DNA from: Lottia gigantea
Taxonomy: Eukaryota; Mollusca; Gastropoda; Lottiidae
DNA length: 64,000 bases
Direction of reading: 5' to 3'
Assembly (NCBI RefSeq): GCF_000327385.1
Contig: NW_008708555.1
Coordinates: 273,726 to 337,725 of the forward strand
Part shown: positions 15,301-27,660 of the stretch, piece after piece
How positions within the stretch are numbered: the first letter of the stretch is position 1
Layout: each line of letters starts with the position of its first letter
Position numbers and translations under genes: made by a program
The notes under the pieces: model-generated
Told to the model about the DNA's origin: nothing
The model's database searches: none
Seen by the model: the letters and a program-made list of their open reading frames with translations, nothing else

Positions 15301-16862
15301 ATGGGGGGTCAGCAGAGACCATGCCACGCTCCCAAAAAAATGAGGCGGCCAGTCCTTGTATACTCCCCCCACCCCCACCCCCATATTCCAAATGTGTTGT
15401 CATTGACGTCTTAAATGCGGGTGCCCCCAATCCCCTTCCATTCTGACATAGTGTTGCAACTCCTCGGCCCCTCTACCTTCTGATTCATAGAATGGTGTAG
15501 ATATCTTTAAGGTTGTCTTAACAATATGACCTTCCGACATCAGGGGACTAATGACCGAATCTGACTGAAATTTTCTAACGTCTCGTAGTTCAACAACTTT
15601 TGAGAAACAAAATCCATAAATCTTAAAATTCAATAGATAATTAATAATTATCAAAAAAGCTTTGTAGAAAATCGGGATTAATCAAATTTGAAGTTAAAAA
15701 TCGGATTTTGAATCAAGAAATCTAAATCCAGAGATAATTATTATTAAAACCGTTGGAACATAAATATGTAGGCTTGATTAAATTTGATGAATTTTAAAGA
15801 ATTAGGAAGAAAAACACGATGGATAAACCGATTTCAGATTTAATTAAAACTCTAATTGTATTATTAATTAAATAATCACAATGCCTCGTGGGCAATCTGG
15901 TTGTACTGGGAACAATCTTTAAAAATTCCGATTAAGAAATGAAAGTTTATATAATACAGTAGCTGTGACAGCCTACTTGAACTGGGGTTACAAATATGGA
16001 GTAGACTGAATAATGGAGGGACAATGTCGGACAGATGCACCCCCCCCCCCCTCTCCTTGTGACCCCATTGGCACCGCCACTACATCAAAAGCTAATCTTT
16101 TGTGTCAAACTTTAGGTTCAGATGTGAAAACCTGATTTATGAACTATTGGATCATACTTCCGGTTCAGATAACACTGACAACACAGTACTACTGAGTATG
16201 TTTGGTGTTTCAGAGCTGACCATAGTACTACAAAAAGAGTTTTTCATTTGCTTATTACCAAGAAAATGCTGGTGCCAGTTGCTTTGCAGATGAAAAATAT
16301 AACAAGCATAATCTCAAGTAAAGGTCGTTTGAGAATAAAACAGAACGTACCTTCTCCTCGTTTTCTGTGGTGATATTAGTAGCTAGATTCCACTCCGAGA
16401 CGGCCAGTTTACTCTCCAGGTCCAGAGTTAATTTATTTGCTGTTTCTACCCATGACGTCACTGCTTCCACATTACCAAGTTCTGAAATGAAACAATTAGA
16501 AAGTTAACACAACAGATCAATACAACTACTCCTTCAGTCTAATTCAAATTGGACCAATCTTTCATTTCGTTTTTTTATTAGGTTTCATCTTTAATATAGC
16601 CACTTCAGTTAAGATTTAACGACAACTCTCTTGAAAGTTCGTCAAATTAACCTTTTGACCTGAACTAAGGATTCAACCTCATTATAAAGACAAAAATGAA
16701 TTTGTAATCTATACCTTCTTTTAGTATTTCCACCAAAAGTCCCTCGATTTCCTTCAAAATGGCGTCATTTTCTCGTTTTGTGTGTCGGCTTCTTTCATCT
16801 AAATACCTGGATGACGTCACAACCAGCAACCAAGAAATTACTAGACACGATACCAGCTTCAT
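9309..16862 (-). CDS. Angiotensin-converting-enzyme-like peptidase (M2 family), single domain, secreted, complete
   Basis: Eleven exons on the minus strand: 16715-16862, 16351-16481, 13758-13909, 13157-13392, 12455-12655, 11866-12133, 11354-11580, 10620-10764, 10263-10361, 9816-9938 and 9309-9474. All splice sites are GT-AG and in phase, giving 631 aa, normal for a one-domain ACE. It is a zinc dipeptidyl carboxypeptidase. Residues 1-18 form a signal peptide (hydrophobic [12 protein letters not shown]) and there is no C-terminal membrane anchor, so secretion is expected. Zinc motif HEMGH is at 396-400 with Glu424 in HEAVGD. Substrate-site residues are kept: Gln in MWGQNW, His in CHAS, Lys525/His527 in AKFHIP, Tyr534 and Tyr537. 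Odd: PYI-S-YF has Ser536 where mammalian ACE has the chloride-binding Arg of YIRYF. The physiological substrate cannot be read from sequence. Confidence 0.96.
10060..10230 (+). mobile_element. MITE family A copy in ACE intron 9
   Basis: Starts after TTAA at 10056-10059 with agggattgtgaag, followed by tactgatagcatgga, tttgtaccattcc and ccaacgtctgtggttct, all shared with the other family A copies. The right half is eroded and its end is uncertain. It lies between ACE exons 9 and 10. Confidence 0.6.
10357..10420. repeat. 23-bp direct duplication containing the ACE exon 9 splice acceptor
   Basis: The string catatctataaatagaaaca plus agg occurs at 10357-10379 and again at 10398-10420. On the minus strand the first copy includes the acceptor of ACE exon 9 (tatttatAG then ATATG). 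The second copy repeats acceptor and first exon bases 41 bp upstream. Confidence 0.85.
13910..16350. other. ACE intron 2 (2.4 kb)
   Basis: It holds no exon I can support. Around 15300-15370 and 16010-16090 it carries remnants of a dispersed repeat marked by C-rich runs beside gaggcggccagt or ggcaccgccact. Similar strings occur near 27425, 41860 and 42925. Confidence 0.5.
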
Positions 16863-17246
16863 TACGTCACAGATGATACCTTAGTCTGAAAGATAAATTA
16901 AGTTCATGAAAGCTTTTTGAAAAAGCTATATTTAGTTGATCGTATGCCATTGATCAGATTATCCCAGCTGGCCCCAGTTGCCCGCAGTCGGTGAAATTAG
17001 AGTGGGATCACAGATTCTGTTCATCTTCATTGAAAAGTTGATCTGCTGACCCAAATCCCAGAGAAACAGGTTCTACATGACACGCTTCGATTTGCTAAAC
17101 ATAACATCATCAGAACGGGACTGTGGTAGAAAACTTGTTAGATTGCAATGGAGATAAAATAACAATCTTATTTTGATTCAATTCATTTGACCCCTTCGTC
17201 TCTAATCACGAGCACAATTCGGGTGTAAGTGGGATCTACGACTGGA

Positions 17247-17333
17247 CCACAGGCACCAGATTCTGGTAAAAAAAATAAATCATATAGCATAAGAGTCATG
17301 ATATTTTTTTTTACCAGAATCTGGTGCCTGTGG
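17247..17333. repeat. Perfect 29-bp inverted repeat
   Basis: The left arm at 17247-17275 begins ccacaggcaccagattctgg. The right arm at 17305-17333 is its exact reverse complement. The spacer is 29 bp. It may be the core of a young foldback element or a transcribed hairpin. Confidence 0.9.
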
Positions 17334-17639
17334 CTGGGAGCTCATATTCAGAAGTCGTTTTGTTTTAAGGCGGAGCAGCCAAAACTATCAGAAAACGGTT
17401 CAAGGGGCATAATTCATATTAAAGAACCCATTAATTTGCAGCCAACTAATAAGTTTAGTTTAGTCTAACCACAAGAACTGACACTATCATGCCTACCACA
17501 ACTACAATTTAAAGCCATAGCAGTAAGAATACCAATATTGAACCCCTTTCTGAATTGCAACCGTCACATAGTTCACAATATCTTAGTCTCTGGAACTATG
17601 GCATGCCAACCTCAATTTTTAAAAAGATCTGTTTATGTC

Positions 17640-17882
17640 TATCCGTAAAAAGAATAGCATCGATTTGCACCATTCAAAATTTCACTCAGACATCTGTGGT
17701 TCTTGCAATTCCACTACCACTAAGCCTAGCTTTTCATGACGCAAAGATCCTTAGATACCATAAACAGCAATGGCGATAGTGAGCTCATAAAACGTATTAT
17801 TGGAATTACAGACGTCTGAATGACTGAAAATTGAAATGGTACAAATCGATGCTAGAAAACCTTTCTACAATTCCTATAAACC
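17640..17882 (-). mobile_element. MITE family A copy
   Basis: Contains tttgcaccattcaaaattt, cagacatctgtggttcttgc and, in inverted order, acagacgtctgaatgactg and tggtacaaatcgatgctag, ending ctacaattcctataaa. This is the same foldback as at 1-298, with an eroded terminus. Confidence 0.7.
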
Positions 17883-18561
17883 AGTTTCTTTATATATCTC
17901 CAGAAGGAAGAAATTCGATATTTTAAACTATATAAAGCATCAATCCGAAATCGTAAGCAAACGAAAAAATCCGACAAGAGACAAAACCTGAGCTAGACTA
18001 ATCACCTAGGGTTCTACTACAGTCCAAATATAAATTCGAAATCCAACAACTGACAACAGAACGAGAACCAAGTATGCTCAGAAACTGATTGAACTGTCGT
18101 TTCATTTATATTCTTTCAAAGATCCATTAATACATCGAATAATATCAAAATCGAATTGATAACAATTTAGATAGATGCAAATTGCACAACATTGTTAAAC
18201 AATATTTTCATGCCAAAAAGCATATCAAATTTTAAATAGAAAAAATTTACATTACATTAGATAAATAAAATCACTATTATAGTTATATACAAATGATTAT
18301 TCCTAATTATAATAATTTTTGTAATTCGCCATTGAATGCTTACGTTAGAACAGTAATGAGCGCTATACTAAGTTCAATAATATTGATCTTAATTTCAGCA
18401 ATGTTTTAAAGCACACACAGGAATCTTTATCAAGCACAAAACAATATCATGGTTTTATAGTGTTTATAGTGTTTTTATCTAAAGTTCTGTTATTCAAAGA
18501 TTAAGCGTTTAAAAATTAAAAACATTTTACAGGCCAATAAAAATAATTAATAAAACTATAC

Positions 18562-18595
18562 CTCAACGTTTCTCGTACCGAGTCCGATATGAAAT
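18562..18595 (-). other. Candidate noncoding first exon of the ACE gene
   Basis: On the minus strand this short stretch runs from an initiator-like TCATTTC (18597-18591, A at 18595) to the donor GAG|GTATAG. Joined to the acceptor at 16886 it would give a 5' UTR of about 57 bases. This is inference from signals only. Confidence 0.4.
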
Positions 18596-18619
18596 GACTT
18601 GATAGTTGTTTTTTCTCGC

Positions 18620-18627
18620 CTTATAAA
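18620..18627 (-). promoter_or_regulatory. Candidate TATA box for the ACE gene
   Basis: The minus strand reads TTTATAAG about 30 bases upstream of the initiator-like TCATTTC. Spacing fits a TATA/Inr core promoter. Confidence 0.4.
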
Positions 18628-19027
18628 GCAATCGTGCCGGATAGAATAATGACACGAGGGATTAAAAATATTTAATTTGATTAATTCGATATAGAATATA
18701 TAATTATCTCCCTTGAAAAAAATATCGTGAAGGATGAATTTAAAAAGAATGGATTGTAATAATTCTAAATATCCGATAATGCATGTAGGAAGTAGCTAGG
18801 CGTGATCGATTTTTGTGAAGTGCATTAATTTAGTTCAATGTGCCATTATCTATGCGACTTCACGATGTCTCTGATCTGCATTTGGGTCTATTGATATAGC
18901 TCGTATTATTCAGTTGTTTGCCCACAGTTCTATTTACAGAATCATGCATTACATATCTGAATAACATATGTCATGTCTTGTGTCTTCACCGTCGTTGAGT
19001 TGGACTTTTTTTCAATCAAGCAATCAT
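18628..19027. other. Unassigned region upstream of ACE
   Basis: Probably promoter-proximal sequence of the ACE gene. I see no ORF or repeat in it. Confidence 0.35.
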
Positions 19028-19048
19028 ATTAATAATAATAACAATAAC

Positions 19049-19116
<68 letters not shown>

Positions 19117-19830
19117 TGATGATAATCATCATCAAGCAACCATCATCATCATCATCATCATAATCATCGTCATCAAGCAACCATAATCCTCAACTTCATC
19201 ATCATCATCATCATAATCATCGTCATCAAGCAACCATAATCCTCAACTTCATCATCATCATCATCATCATCAATCAACCATAATCCTCAACTTCATCATC
19301 ATCATCATCAAGCAACCATCATCATCAACTTCATTGTCATCAAGCAACCATCATCATCATCATCATCATCATCATCACCAATCAACCATCATCATCATCA
19401 ATCAACCATAATCCTCAACTTCATCATCATCATCAAGCAACCATCATCATCAACTTCATCGTCATCAAGCAACCATCATCATCAACTTCATCAAGCAACC
19501 ATCATCACCAAGAACCACCACCACCATCATCATCATAACCATCAAGAAAACAGAAGCAGCATAAACATCTTCATCATCATCATCACCACCATCATCATCA
19601 TAAACATCAGCAGCAGCTTCAAACAACCAGCATCATTATCAACACCAAACAATTATCAACATCACAAATAATCAAGAATCTATCATCATCATCATCTTCA
19701 GAATTCTGTCGACATTATATTCATCTTTTAGCAATAACAATTATCACCAATCCGTCATCATCGTCATCATGTAATCTTCATCAAGCAATATCCATCATCA
19801 ACCATCATCATTGTTGATAAGATTAGCAAA
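19028..19830 (+). repeat. AAT then ATC trinucleotide microsatellite cluster
   Basis: Runs of aat with aac interruptions fill 19028-19113. Runs of atc/tca then continue to about 19830, interrupted by blocks such as aagcaaccat and aatcctcaacttc, which themselves recur as a higher-order pattern. A frame with 30-odd Asn codons here is a product of the repeat, not a gene. Confidence 0.95.
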
Positions 19831-20334
19831 AGAAGACCATAGAATAGACCTAAATAAAGCCTAGTGAGGATGATCCGACAGTCATGTTGATGAAAATAAT
19901 ACTTTTCTAAAACCACGAATAAAAATATCAAAATAGAATCTAAAAGTCTAGTAGAAGTTCTATATCTTGTTAGGATTAAGGTTGATTTGATTTTGTTTAG
20001 AACCTAATTATGGTGTTTTTAAAGATCTTAATCACTCTAGTAAGAAAAACAACTCGATACTCTAAAAATGGATCGATAGAATGATAATTATTGTCCCTTC
20101 TTTAATATAGTCTAATATTGAATACTGAATATTATGATGAAACAAATTCAAAAAATATGGTGAAAATCAGACCGTTTCCATTAAATCTACAAATGAAATT
20201 CACAAACAAGGATAACTCCCTTAACACTTATTAAAAGATAAACAGAACAATAGGATAAAGAATTATTAAACAAAATTTTTTTTTTTTTTAAGTTGTGGCA
20301 TACTCCCATCTTAATGTGACGCAAATATAATTTG
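19831..20334. other. Unassigned region
   Basis: AT-rich sequence with no gene or clear repeat. Confidence 0.4.
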
Positions 20335-20680
20335 AGGCAAATTGGTAGCAGTACTTTGGTCACAGCAATATGGTAACAGGTTAAATTGGTCACAATAATA
20401 CCTCCATGCGGCACATAATATAATATATAATATATATATATAAGGTAAATTGGTCACAGGAAAATTGGTCACAAGGTAGGTGAATTGGTCACAAAGGAAA
20501 TTGGTTACAGTAAAAATAGTTACAGAAAATTGATTACAGTAAGAATGGTAACAGGAAAATTGGTTGCGTGGTAAATTGGTCACAAAGGAAATTGGTTACA
20601 TTAAAAATAGTTACAGGAAAACTTGGTTACGTGGTAAATTGGTCACAAAGGAAATTGGTTACAGGAAAATTGATCAGATT
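20335..20680 (+). repeat. Degenerate 12-14 bp tandem repeat
   Basis: Short words of the type aattggtcacaa, aattggttacag and atagttacagg follow one another, with a partly repeated longer block (ggtcacaaaggaaattggtt) near 20487, 20577 and 20640. Frames on the minus strand spell repeated CDQF-like peptides that are satellite artefacts. Confidence 0.75.
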
Positions 20681-20949
20681 GTCATGGTCGAAACCAAACG
20701 AGTTGATATTCATTTTCGTTTAAGGTGCGGGACAGAATAAAGCATGATAACTCATTTTTTTAATATTCCATTCAGAATCGTGATAATTGATTTCTGTACA
20801 TTTTAAAAGTTTAGAAATTAAATCTGTTTTTGTTTATGTGGAATAAACTATGTGTTTTGTATGGAGCACGTTCAATGAGTCAGTAGGTTTAAGTTTTCAT
20901 CTAAAATTTCACACGATTTTAATTTCAAATAGATTAGTAACTGTTGTTT

Positions 20950-21010
20950 GATCCAGAGGTTAAGTACATGTGTTCACTACAGTTGTGGTTAAATTCCTGG
21001 GCACGTGTTT
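20950..21010 (+). mobile_element. Possible tRNA-derived SINE fragment
   Basis: gatccagaggttaagtac looks like a degenerate A box and gtggttaaattcc like a B box at suitable distance. No poly(A) tail or target duplication is visible. Confidence 0.25.
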
Positions 21011-21544
21011 GTTAGAATGACATTTTTTTCTACGACGTTTCTTTTCTTTTGTTCCAAAACGTGAGCTCAATCCATTCTGAAATCGAGTTAGATGCAGATG
21101 TTACTGGATTATCTCAATTGTTGTATGAATTTTGATTTTCATCTCGTGACATTTCGAATTTTGTTTTATATCAAACATATTTTGTACGATCACAGAATGG
21201 GAGGCTATCGTTATCGTCAACAGATTTTCATTGAGAGTTGTCGATGATTGATGTCCACGTCCCAAAAAAATTTAGACGACCTAAATAACTTGTTTAGTCG
21301 CTATAGTTGAGCCCCTCTTAAAAACTTTGGTCCCCATGGGACCCTAGCTCCGGGCCTGTCGATGTCCTGTTGCGTGAACGACCATACAGAAATCGTGGCT
21401 TTCGTGACTTGGCGACAGTCTAAAGTTCCACCCAATGGGTTTCCAGTGTGTGCGAGGAGGAAGGGGGACTGAGGAGTAACTGAAGACATTAACAAACAAA
21501 AATCAAGTGAGCCACAAACGAATAGGTTGCTTGTTGTCACAGTG

Positions 21545-21904
21545 TGTCACTGATACGAGGACAGGTATGTCATATTCGGTGGTTGATTTTAGTCTTGAAT
21601 ATATGAAAATAGTATTCAGAAGTACTAGAAATGTACGAAAATCACTTAATTCCTTTAAAAATACTTCAAACTAGGAATTTTACTCACTACCTCTATATAT
21701 GTTTTTGCTATATATCACAAAGTATCTTAAATTGGCGAGTCGTCATTTTTACATTCAAACGCAGATAATTCTGGACACACATGGATTTGAAGGCTAAAAT
21801 TTCGACGGTGAACTGTTAACACTTTTACTGATTAGTTCGGCTAAAAATTCCAGTTTCTGAAACTTAAGTATGATTGGTCAAAAATGACCAACCTGTCCCT
21901 TTAA
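21545..21904 (-). mobile_element. MITE family B copy, TTAA end
   Basis: On the minus strand this starts TTAA-agggacaggttggtc at 21904-21901. It shares with the 41.3-kb copy a central ttcaaatccatgtg and, further in, ttcctagtttga, gtacatttctagtacttctga and atattcaag. The distal end is eroded near 21545. Confidence 0.65.
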
Positions 21905-22261
21905 ACTTCATAATGATAATGCCTACCTTGGAAGCTGAGATTCCAGTTTTATCATTAAAGTGGTTTCTGATATCTAGTCTTAACAGATTTATTCCAACCG
22001 TATTTAACAGGATGCTTTAACAAGCCCAACCATGTTACGTATCATATTAATGAAAGTTGATATCCCAATTTCACGCCAAAGTGGTGTCAGGTGTGCGACA
22101 GAGATTAAGATCAGTAGTTTAGCCTATTTTATTGTATTGACAGAGTTTATGATTCTATTCAAATATTACTTTATATTTACTGATTTACATCCAACAGATG
22201 TTACATGGTTAACAAACAAATTTTCATGTCTTATATTATTACAAAGGGTAAGGTTGTCTAT
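21905..22261. other. Unassigned region
   Basis: No gene or repeat that I can support. Confidence 0.4.
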
Positions 22262-22800
22262 AATTATATTCGCTGTACCAGCTCAATTTCAGCTATTTGT
22301 ACAGTCATCTATTTACTTTACCAGCTGATAGAGCTCAACTCCAGCTATCTGTACAGTCATCTAAATATTTACTTTACCAGCTGATAGAGCTCAATTTCAG
22401 CTATCTGTACAGTCATCTAAATATTTACTTTACCAGCTGATAGAGCTCAATTTCAGCTATCTGTACAGTCATCTAAATATTTACTTTACCAGCTGATAGA
22501 GCTCAATTTCAGCTATCTGTACAGTCATCTAAATATTTACTTTACCAGCTGATAGAGCTCAATTTCAGCTATCTGTACAGTCATCTAAATATTTACTTTA
22601 CCAGCTGATAGAGCTCACTTTCAGCTATCTGTACAGTCATCTAAATATTTATTTTACCAGCTGATAGAGCTCAATTTCAGCTATCTGTACAGTCATCTAA
22701 ATATTTACTTTACCAGCTGATAGAGCTCAATTTCAGCTATCTGTATAGACATCTAAATATTTACTTTACCAGCTGATAGAGCTCAATTTCAATGTAGAGT
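22262..22800 (+). repeat. 57-bp tandem repeat, about 9 copies
   Basis: The unit begins cagctatctgtacagtcatc and contains taaatatttactttacc and agctgatagagctcaatttc. Inner copies are nearly identical. The first and last are diverged or lack the taaat segment. A related taccagctgatagacag fragment appears alone near 22945. Confidence 0.95.
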
Positions 22801-25311
22801 CAATTGATCTCAATTTAAGAAACCTCTATCGTGTACGATTCAACATCAATAAAAACAATCTGCACTCACCAGATGGTATGTGGTTTTCAAAAGAATTGTT
22901 AGTGTCAGATGTTAAAGGAATACGGCTACCTAAAACTATGTTTTACCAGCTGATAGACAGAAGCCTCTGTCACTTTTCATAATTAAATACGACGTCTAGT
23001 TTGCATACAATTCAGCATCAATAAAAACAGTAAGCACGCGTCAGATGGTAATGATGGTTTTGAAACATGTCCAAATATAGGATTGAAAGGTCCTCGAAAT
23101 TGATACTATAGCTGATTAAGCTTAATTTCTTCAACCCGTATCACTTCAGAATCTAAATCCTAAGCTCATTTCGCGTACAATTCAACTAAATCTTACTGCT
23201 TTAACTTGTAGTTACTGCGGATAAAAAGTTGTAAGATCGTGGATGTCAAATTCACCCTTAGAACAAAACAATAAAACAACAGAACAAGCCATCCTGCATT
23301 TTAATCACATTGTCCTAGGTTCAGACACGCAATAGGCCAACACATCTTGGAAGAATTTAATCCTTTTAGAATTAATGAGTTGCAACCACTGAGAGATTAT
23401 TCAGTGTGTTAGATACACGAACTCGTGCTAGTTAATTAATAAACACTGTATAGACTTATTAGAGGATGGTAAAAACATTCCTTCAAAAACGTGATCAGTG
23501 CAACACACAAGTTGTTAAGGGACATCATCCCGTAATTATATGAAAAATGTTAAAGGTCTATATTCCCTTAATTATTTTACAGCATTTAAAGGGAAGTCGT
23601 AATTATATTACAGACTTTTAAAGGGAAATAATTCAATATTCTTTTACCGAAATGAAACCGCTAATTTGGTTTTATTAATGTCAAAAGAGGTAGTAATACC
23701 TGTTTCACCACTTTCTTTTTGTAATACCTTTCTCAGAAACATGCAGATTTTTCATCATTGCATTTTTACACACAAAATGTATGAGTTATTTGCAGTAGCG
23801 TGTGGCTCTGGCAAACCTCAGACACCCTTCACTTTTGACCTTTTCTAGATACGCCCCTGCTTACTTGGTGCATGCCCTCACTTTAGGTCCACTGATTTTT
23901 AGCTTCTACATCGCATGGAAAACACAAATGAACATTAGTTTTATTATTGTTGTGGACTCAACTAAGCATTGTTTATCTCATTAAATTAATTAGGTAATTA
24001 TTGTATTATGAAGATAGTTAATTAACTCCTACATATAATATACAACTCGAGCAATTAGATATTAAAAACGCTGAGATATTTTTCTCTGAAATATTAATCA
24101 TATTATGTAAATATCAAATCACATAATCTAAACTAATAAGTAATATTAAAATCCCACAACGAAATGTCAACTCAAGTCTTATTGTCATTGATTAACAATT
24201 CATTGAGCAAAGAGGGGATTTTCTAAAGAAATTATCATAGAGTGGATACCTGAAACCTAAATATTAAAATATATACGGTAGTCATATAATATGACTATCT
24301 GTTCATAGTCTGGTATGAGATTATCGAATTGGTACCACTGGTAAAACCTTATATTCAGGGGTATGGATACGGAAAATTACCCGGAATATAATTTCGGTTT
24401 TCAACAGAACTTATTAGAAGTTGACATTCACGCATGATGCATGATTTCTTCTTTTCTTGACAACCACGCAGTCATTTAGACATTTTGCTTGTTGATTAAG
24501 TCAGTATCTCCGGCCCTTCGGAATTGGTGTATAGTGGGTCCTATGCGAATCATTACATAAAATGTCGGTAAGGATCTAGACCGGTGCCTCAGATCTTCAA
24601 TTTCTACCCTTCCTGGTTGAAATTTTCCCCTTGAGATCTAGACAATGAGTACTTGAGTTTAGTATTTTCACTTCAGCATTTCGCAACTAAAATGTTAGAA
24701 ATGATATCTCGTATAATGAAGCAATAATTTTGTTTTATAAGAACGGTGTCGGAAACCCTTTTTACTGCTCACGTTAAAGATCCCTTGACACATGGAAATC
24801 GAATAAGTGTAGACCAATGCCACCGTACTGGCAAAATTCCCCTCACTGCACACTGCAAGACGTTTCCGTTTTTATTGACTCAATCAAATGTAGAAAAGTA
24901 AGACATAAAACTCGTTTAATTTTCTAAGAGTTAAATTGGCCTATAAATATTTATAACTTATTTATAACACAGTACTGCTATAAAATATCGAATCATATAT
25001 AAGTGATATATAATATATACTATTTAATATACAAATAGTATGAATATATACATGTAATATTAATTTCAATTGTGGGAAACATGTAACATATGTTCATAAA
25101 TCTTTATACTCTTTCTACTCTTTATATAATATTTTCTGCCTGGGTAGATTTTTAAGTCTTATCAAAACCAGTTTATCAGTATATTTATATATTTATATAA
25201 GTTTTAAGAAAGATTAAACAGAAATTACCATAAACAAAAACTGTGATAATATATTATATTCTGTACATTAAGTATAACATGAAACAGGAGTCTTATTTCA
25301 ATATTTAAGTT
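22801..25311. other. Gene-poor region
   Basis: No coding exon or RNA gene that I can support. It contains short scattered repeats and AT-rich runs. Confidence 0.4.
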
Positions 25312-25420
25312 AAAGTGGCTCTCACACTATAGCAATCACCAACTGAGTTGTGAGTTGCGTTCGGAACTCATGATCAGTTTTATAATTCTCAACCATATAC
25401 AATTTAAAATCACTATGATG
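25312..25420 (+). mobile_element. Dispersed foldback family D, fragment
   Basis: The phrase ctcacactatagcaatcacc followed by aactgagttgtgagttgcg, then aattctcaaccatatac, matches the elements at 34518-34650 and 50680-50830. No TTAA is seen. Confidence 0.45.
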
Positions 25421-25589
25421 TGAAGGCACCTCACCTAACTATTTGATACAAAAAGACACATAGTTTTGATTACATTTCATACAAATATGGGAACATTTAC
25501 ACCAAACATGTTATTAGTATATTAAAATAAATATAACGCTACAAAAGTTAGTGTTAAAAGTGTAGCCTTGTAGATATAAGGATACAAAA

Positions 25590-25935
25590 TCCCCACCCTC
25601 CTATACCCAACTAATACCCAAAAATAGCCCCTGGCCACCATTCGAAAAATTAAAAGTCACCAGAAAGGGTCCATAACGATAAGAAATGTTTGGCGATAGT
25701 AACAATCTAATAATAGTGGATTGGATATTCTTTGATATTACATCTATTGGCCTATATATAAAGTGTTAAACCAAGTGTTCCAAAAATTAACACTAAAAGT
25801 CGACATACAATCCCCACCCTCCCTTACAAAAAATAGCCCCTGAACACCATCAAAACAAAATTATAACTTACCAGAAAGGGTGCATAACGATAATAAAAGT
25901 TTGGTGATCATAACAGTATAATAACAGTAGATAGC
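25590..25935 (+). repeat. Diverged direct duplication of ~130 bp
   Basis: The block at about 25590-25725 (atccccaccctcc, aaaatagcccctgg, ccagaaagggtccataacga, tttggcgat) recurs at about 25812-25935 with scattered differences. It is noncoding. Confidence 0.7.
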
Positions 25936-27232
25936 CTATGAGTTGATATACAAGTAGTAAACGAAGTATATAGCCAGTAAGAGTAGGAGTATATATATAT
26001 ATACGATCTGCCTCAATGAACAGTAATAATAATAATAATAGAATATTCGTACTACAGTAAGCCTATACAGAAGTGAAACTATGAACTGTTTAAAGATGGG
26101 TCCCCGTGAATAATACAGGCATGTAGTGAAGCCGAAATAATTGTTTAAGCTATCGATTATATCTATCAGTGTCACTGTTCAAAATACAAATATGCCGTAC
26201 AGTTCTTCCACAATTAAATACAATTACATAGAAAAGCCGACTGTCAAAGATTTCAGTTTCGGGTTATTGCCCTTGTGTTTTTGTTTTCAGTCCAGATCCT
26301 CCAATTAGTTATTTAATTGTGTAATGTTACCCGTTTTCATTCGCCCGTTCTGCAATCAAGTAAATATTTAAAACCATACCTTTCACACGCATATATTTGC
26401 CTGGATGAGGGGTGGATTTATTAATCAAAATGGATCTGCTCCCAAATACACTGATAGTGGCATCAGAAATGTCCCTTACCTTGATGCTGATTAGTAACCC
26501 CGGACACTACGTCCCAACCTGGTGAAAGTCCAACTAGTTTCCGACTGAGTTGTCCCACTGGTCAATTGCTTACGAAAATATGGCCTGTAAATAATAAGAT
26601 AATGGTCGACTATAAACTAACCTCTAGTCTATAATTGCATTGACCTTTCTAAATAGGCTATGGTTTTAATTCAAATTGCTGGTTCGCCTACGAAAGTAGA
26701 AGGATTTAGCTATCTGGCAGCTTAAAAAAAAGAAGAATTGTATTTCACACAGATGTAATATTTTTGTTGACATTATTAGAGATTGTTTTGTTTTTATGTC
26801 ATTGTAAAAGTAATGTTTTAAAGGGCAATCCTGTTTATAAGGGTATTCGGTTTTATATGAGAATTCTGCAGTCTAGACCACACTTTTGTTCCAATTTTTA
26901 ATTAGTTTTTTTGTTCATATAGCTACTTCATTTAGTGTCTAACGACGGCCTTCTTGAACATTCGTCAGCTTGATAACACAGCTAGCCAATCAAATTCCTA
27001 CCCTTTCCAGCGCTGGGATTTGACCCGAACAAAAGGTGCATTCAATTTCTAATACTCGTCGACATGAGCAGCCATATGAGCGATTTTAAAATTTGCCGCG
27101 ATTTGCCGATGAAATACTCCCGTCTGCCCCCGCACAAACCACTATTTTGAAGTTGATATGTATTCTTATGAAAATCATTGTTAAAACTCAGTTTACCAAC
27201 AAAAGTAATAAGACAGTTTGTAGTTTGTATCT
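25936..27232. other. Unassigned region downstream of MRPL45
   Basis: No gene seen. Sequence near 26890-26975 (tagctacttcatttagtg, cttcttgaacattcgtcag) resembles 16545-16650 in the ACE gene, so both are copies of an unnamed dispersed repeat. Confidence 0.4.
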
Positions 27233-27238
27233 TTTATT
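27233..27238 (-). terminator. Candidate poly(A) signal of MRPL45
   Basis: TTTATT on the + strand is AATAAA on the minus strand, about 420 bases past the MRPL45 stop codon. Confidence 0.35.
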
Positions 27239-27660
27239 TCTTCTATTATAATTACTTCTTTATATATATCATATACAATACATGTAACATGACCCCAAAA
27301 TATGTGTAAGAGGGCACCTAGTCAATTCAATTCTTCAAATTCTCAGTTGGAGACTGCTGCTTGCTGCCACAGTTCGTATCTCATCATTGGCGGTTGTCCC
27401 CCCATTAAGTCAGTCTGTCCCCTTTCTCTTTAAGGGCGCCGCCACTGTTCACAATAGTTTAGGGTACTCTTAAAAAATTCACATATCAGCACATGAATAG
27501 TCATCTATAAGATATAACATTCATTTTTCACACACATATTTTACTTTGATTCTTTCACAGTTTTGTCAGAGGCTCCACATTTATCAGAAATTGGGTTCAA
27601 AATTCAAGTTTTCACCTCAAACAATAACCAAAACAGCGAGCTATAATATTCAGACTAATT

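Larger units (their letters stand above)
16886..18561. other. Probable ACE 5'UTR intron
   Basis: On the minus strand an acceptor (ctttcAG) lies at 16886-16887, 23 bases upstream of the ACE ATG. A good donor (GAG|GTATAG) sits at 18561. The interval contains a perfect inverted repeat (17247-17333) and a family A MITE (17640-17882), and no coding exon that I see. Confidence 0.45.

Noticed and set aside
18968-19186. Poly-Asn frame
   Set aside because: Trinucleotide microsatellite; no flanking coding sequence.
19028-22800. CRISPR-like array (regular repeats)
   Set aside because: Repeats are contiguous satellites without unique spacers, in an animal genome.
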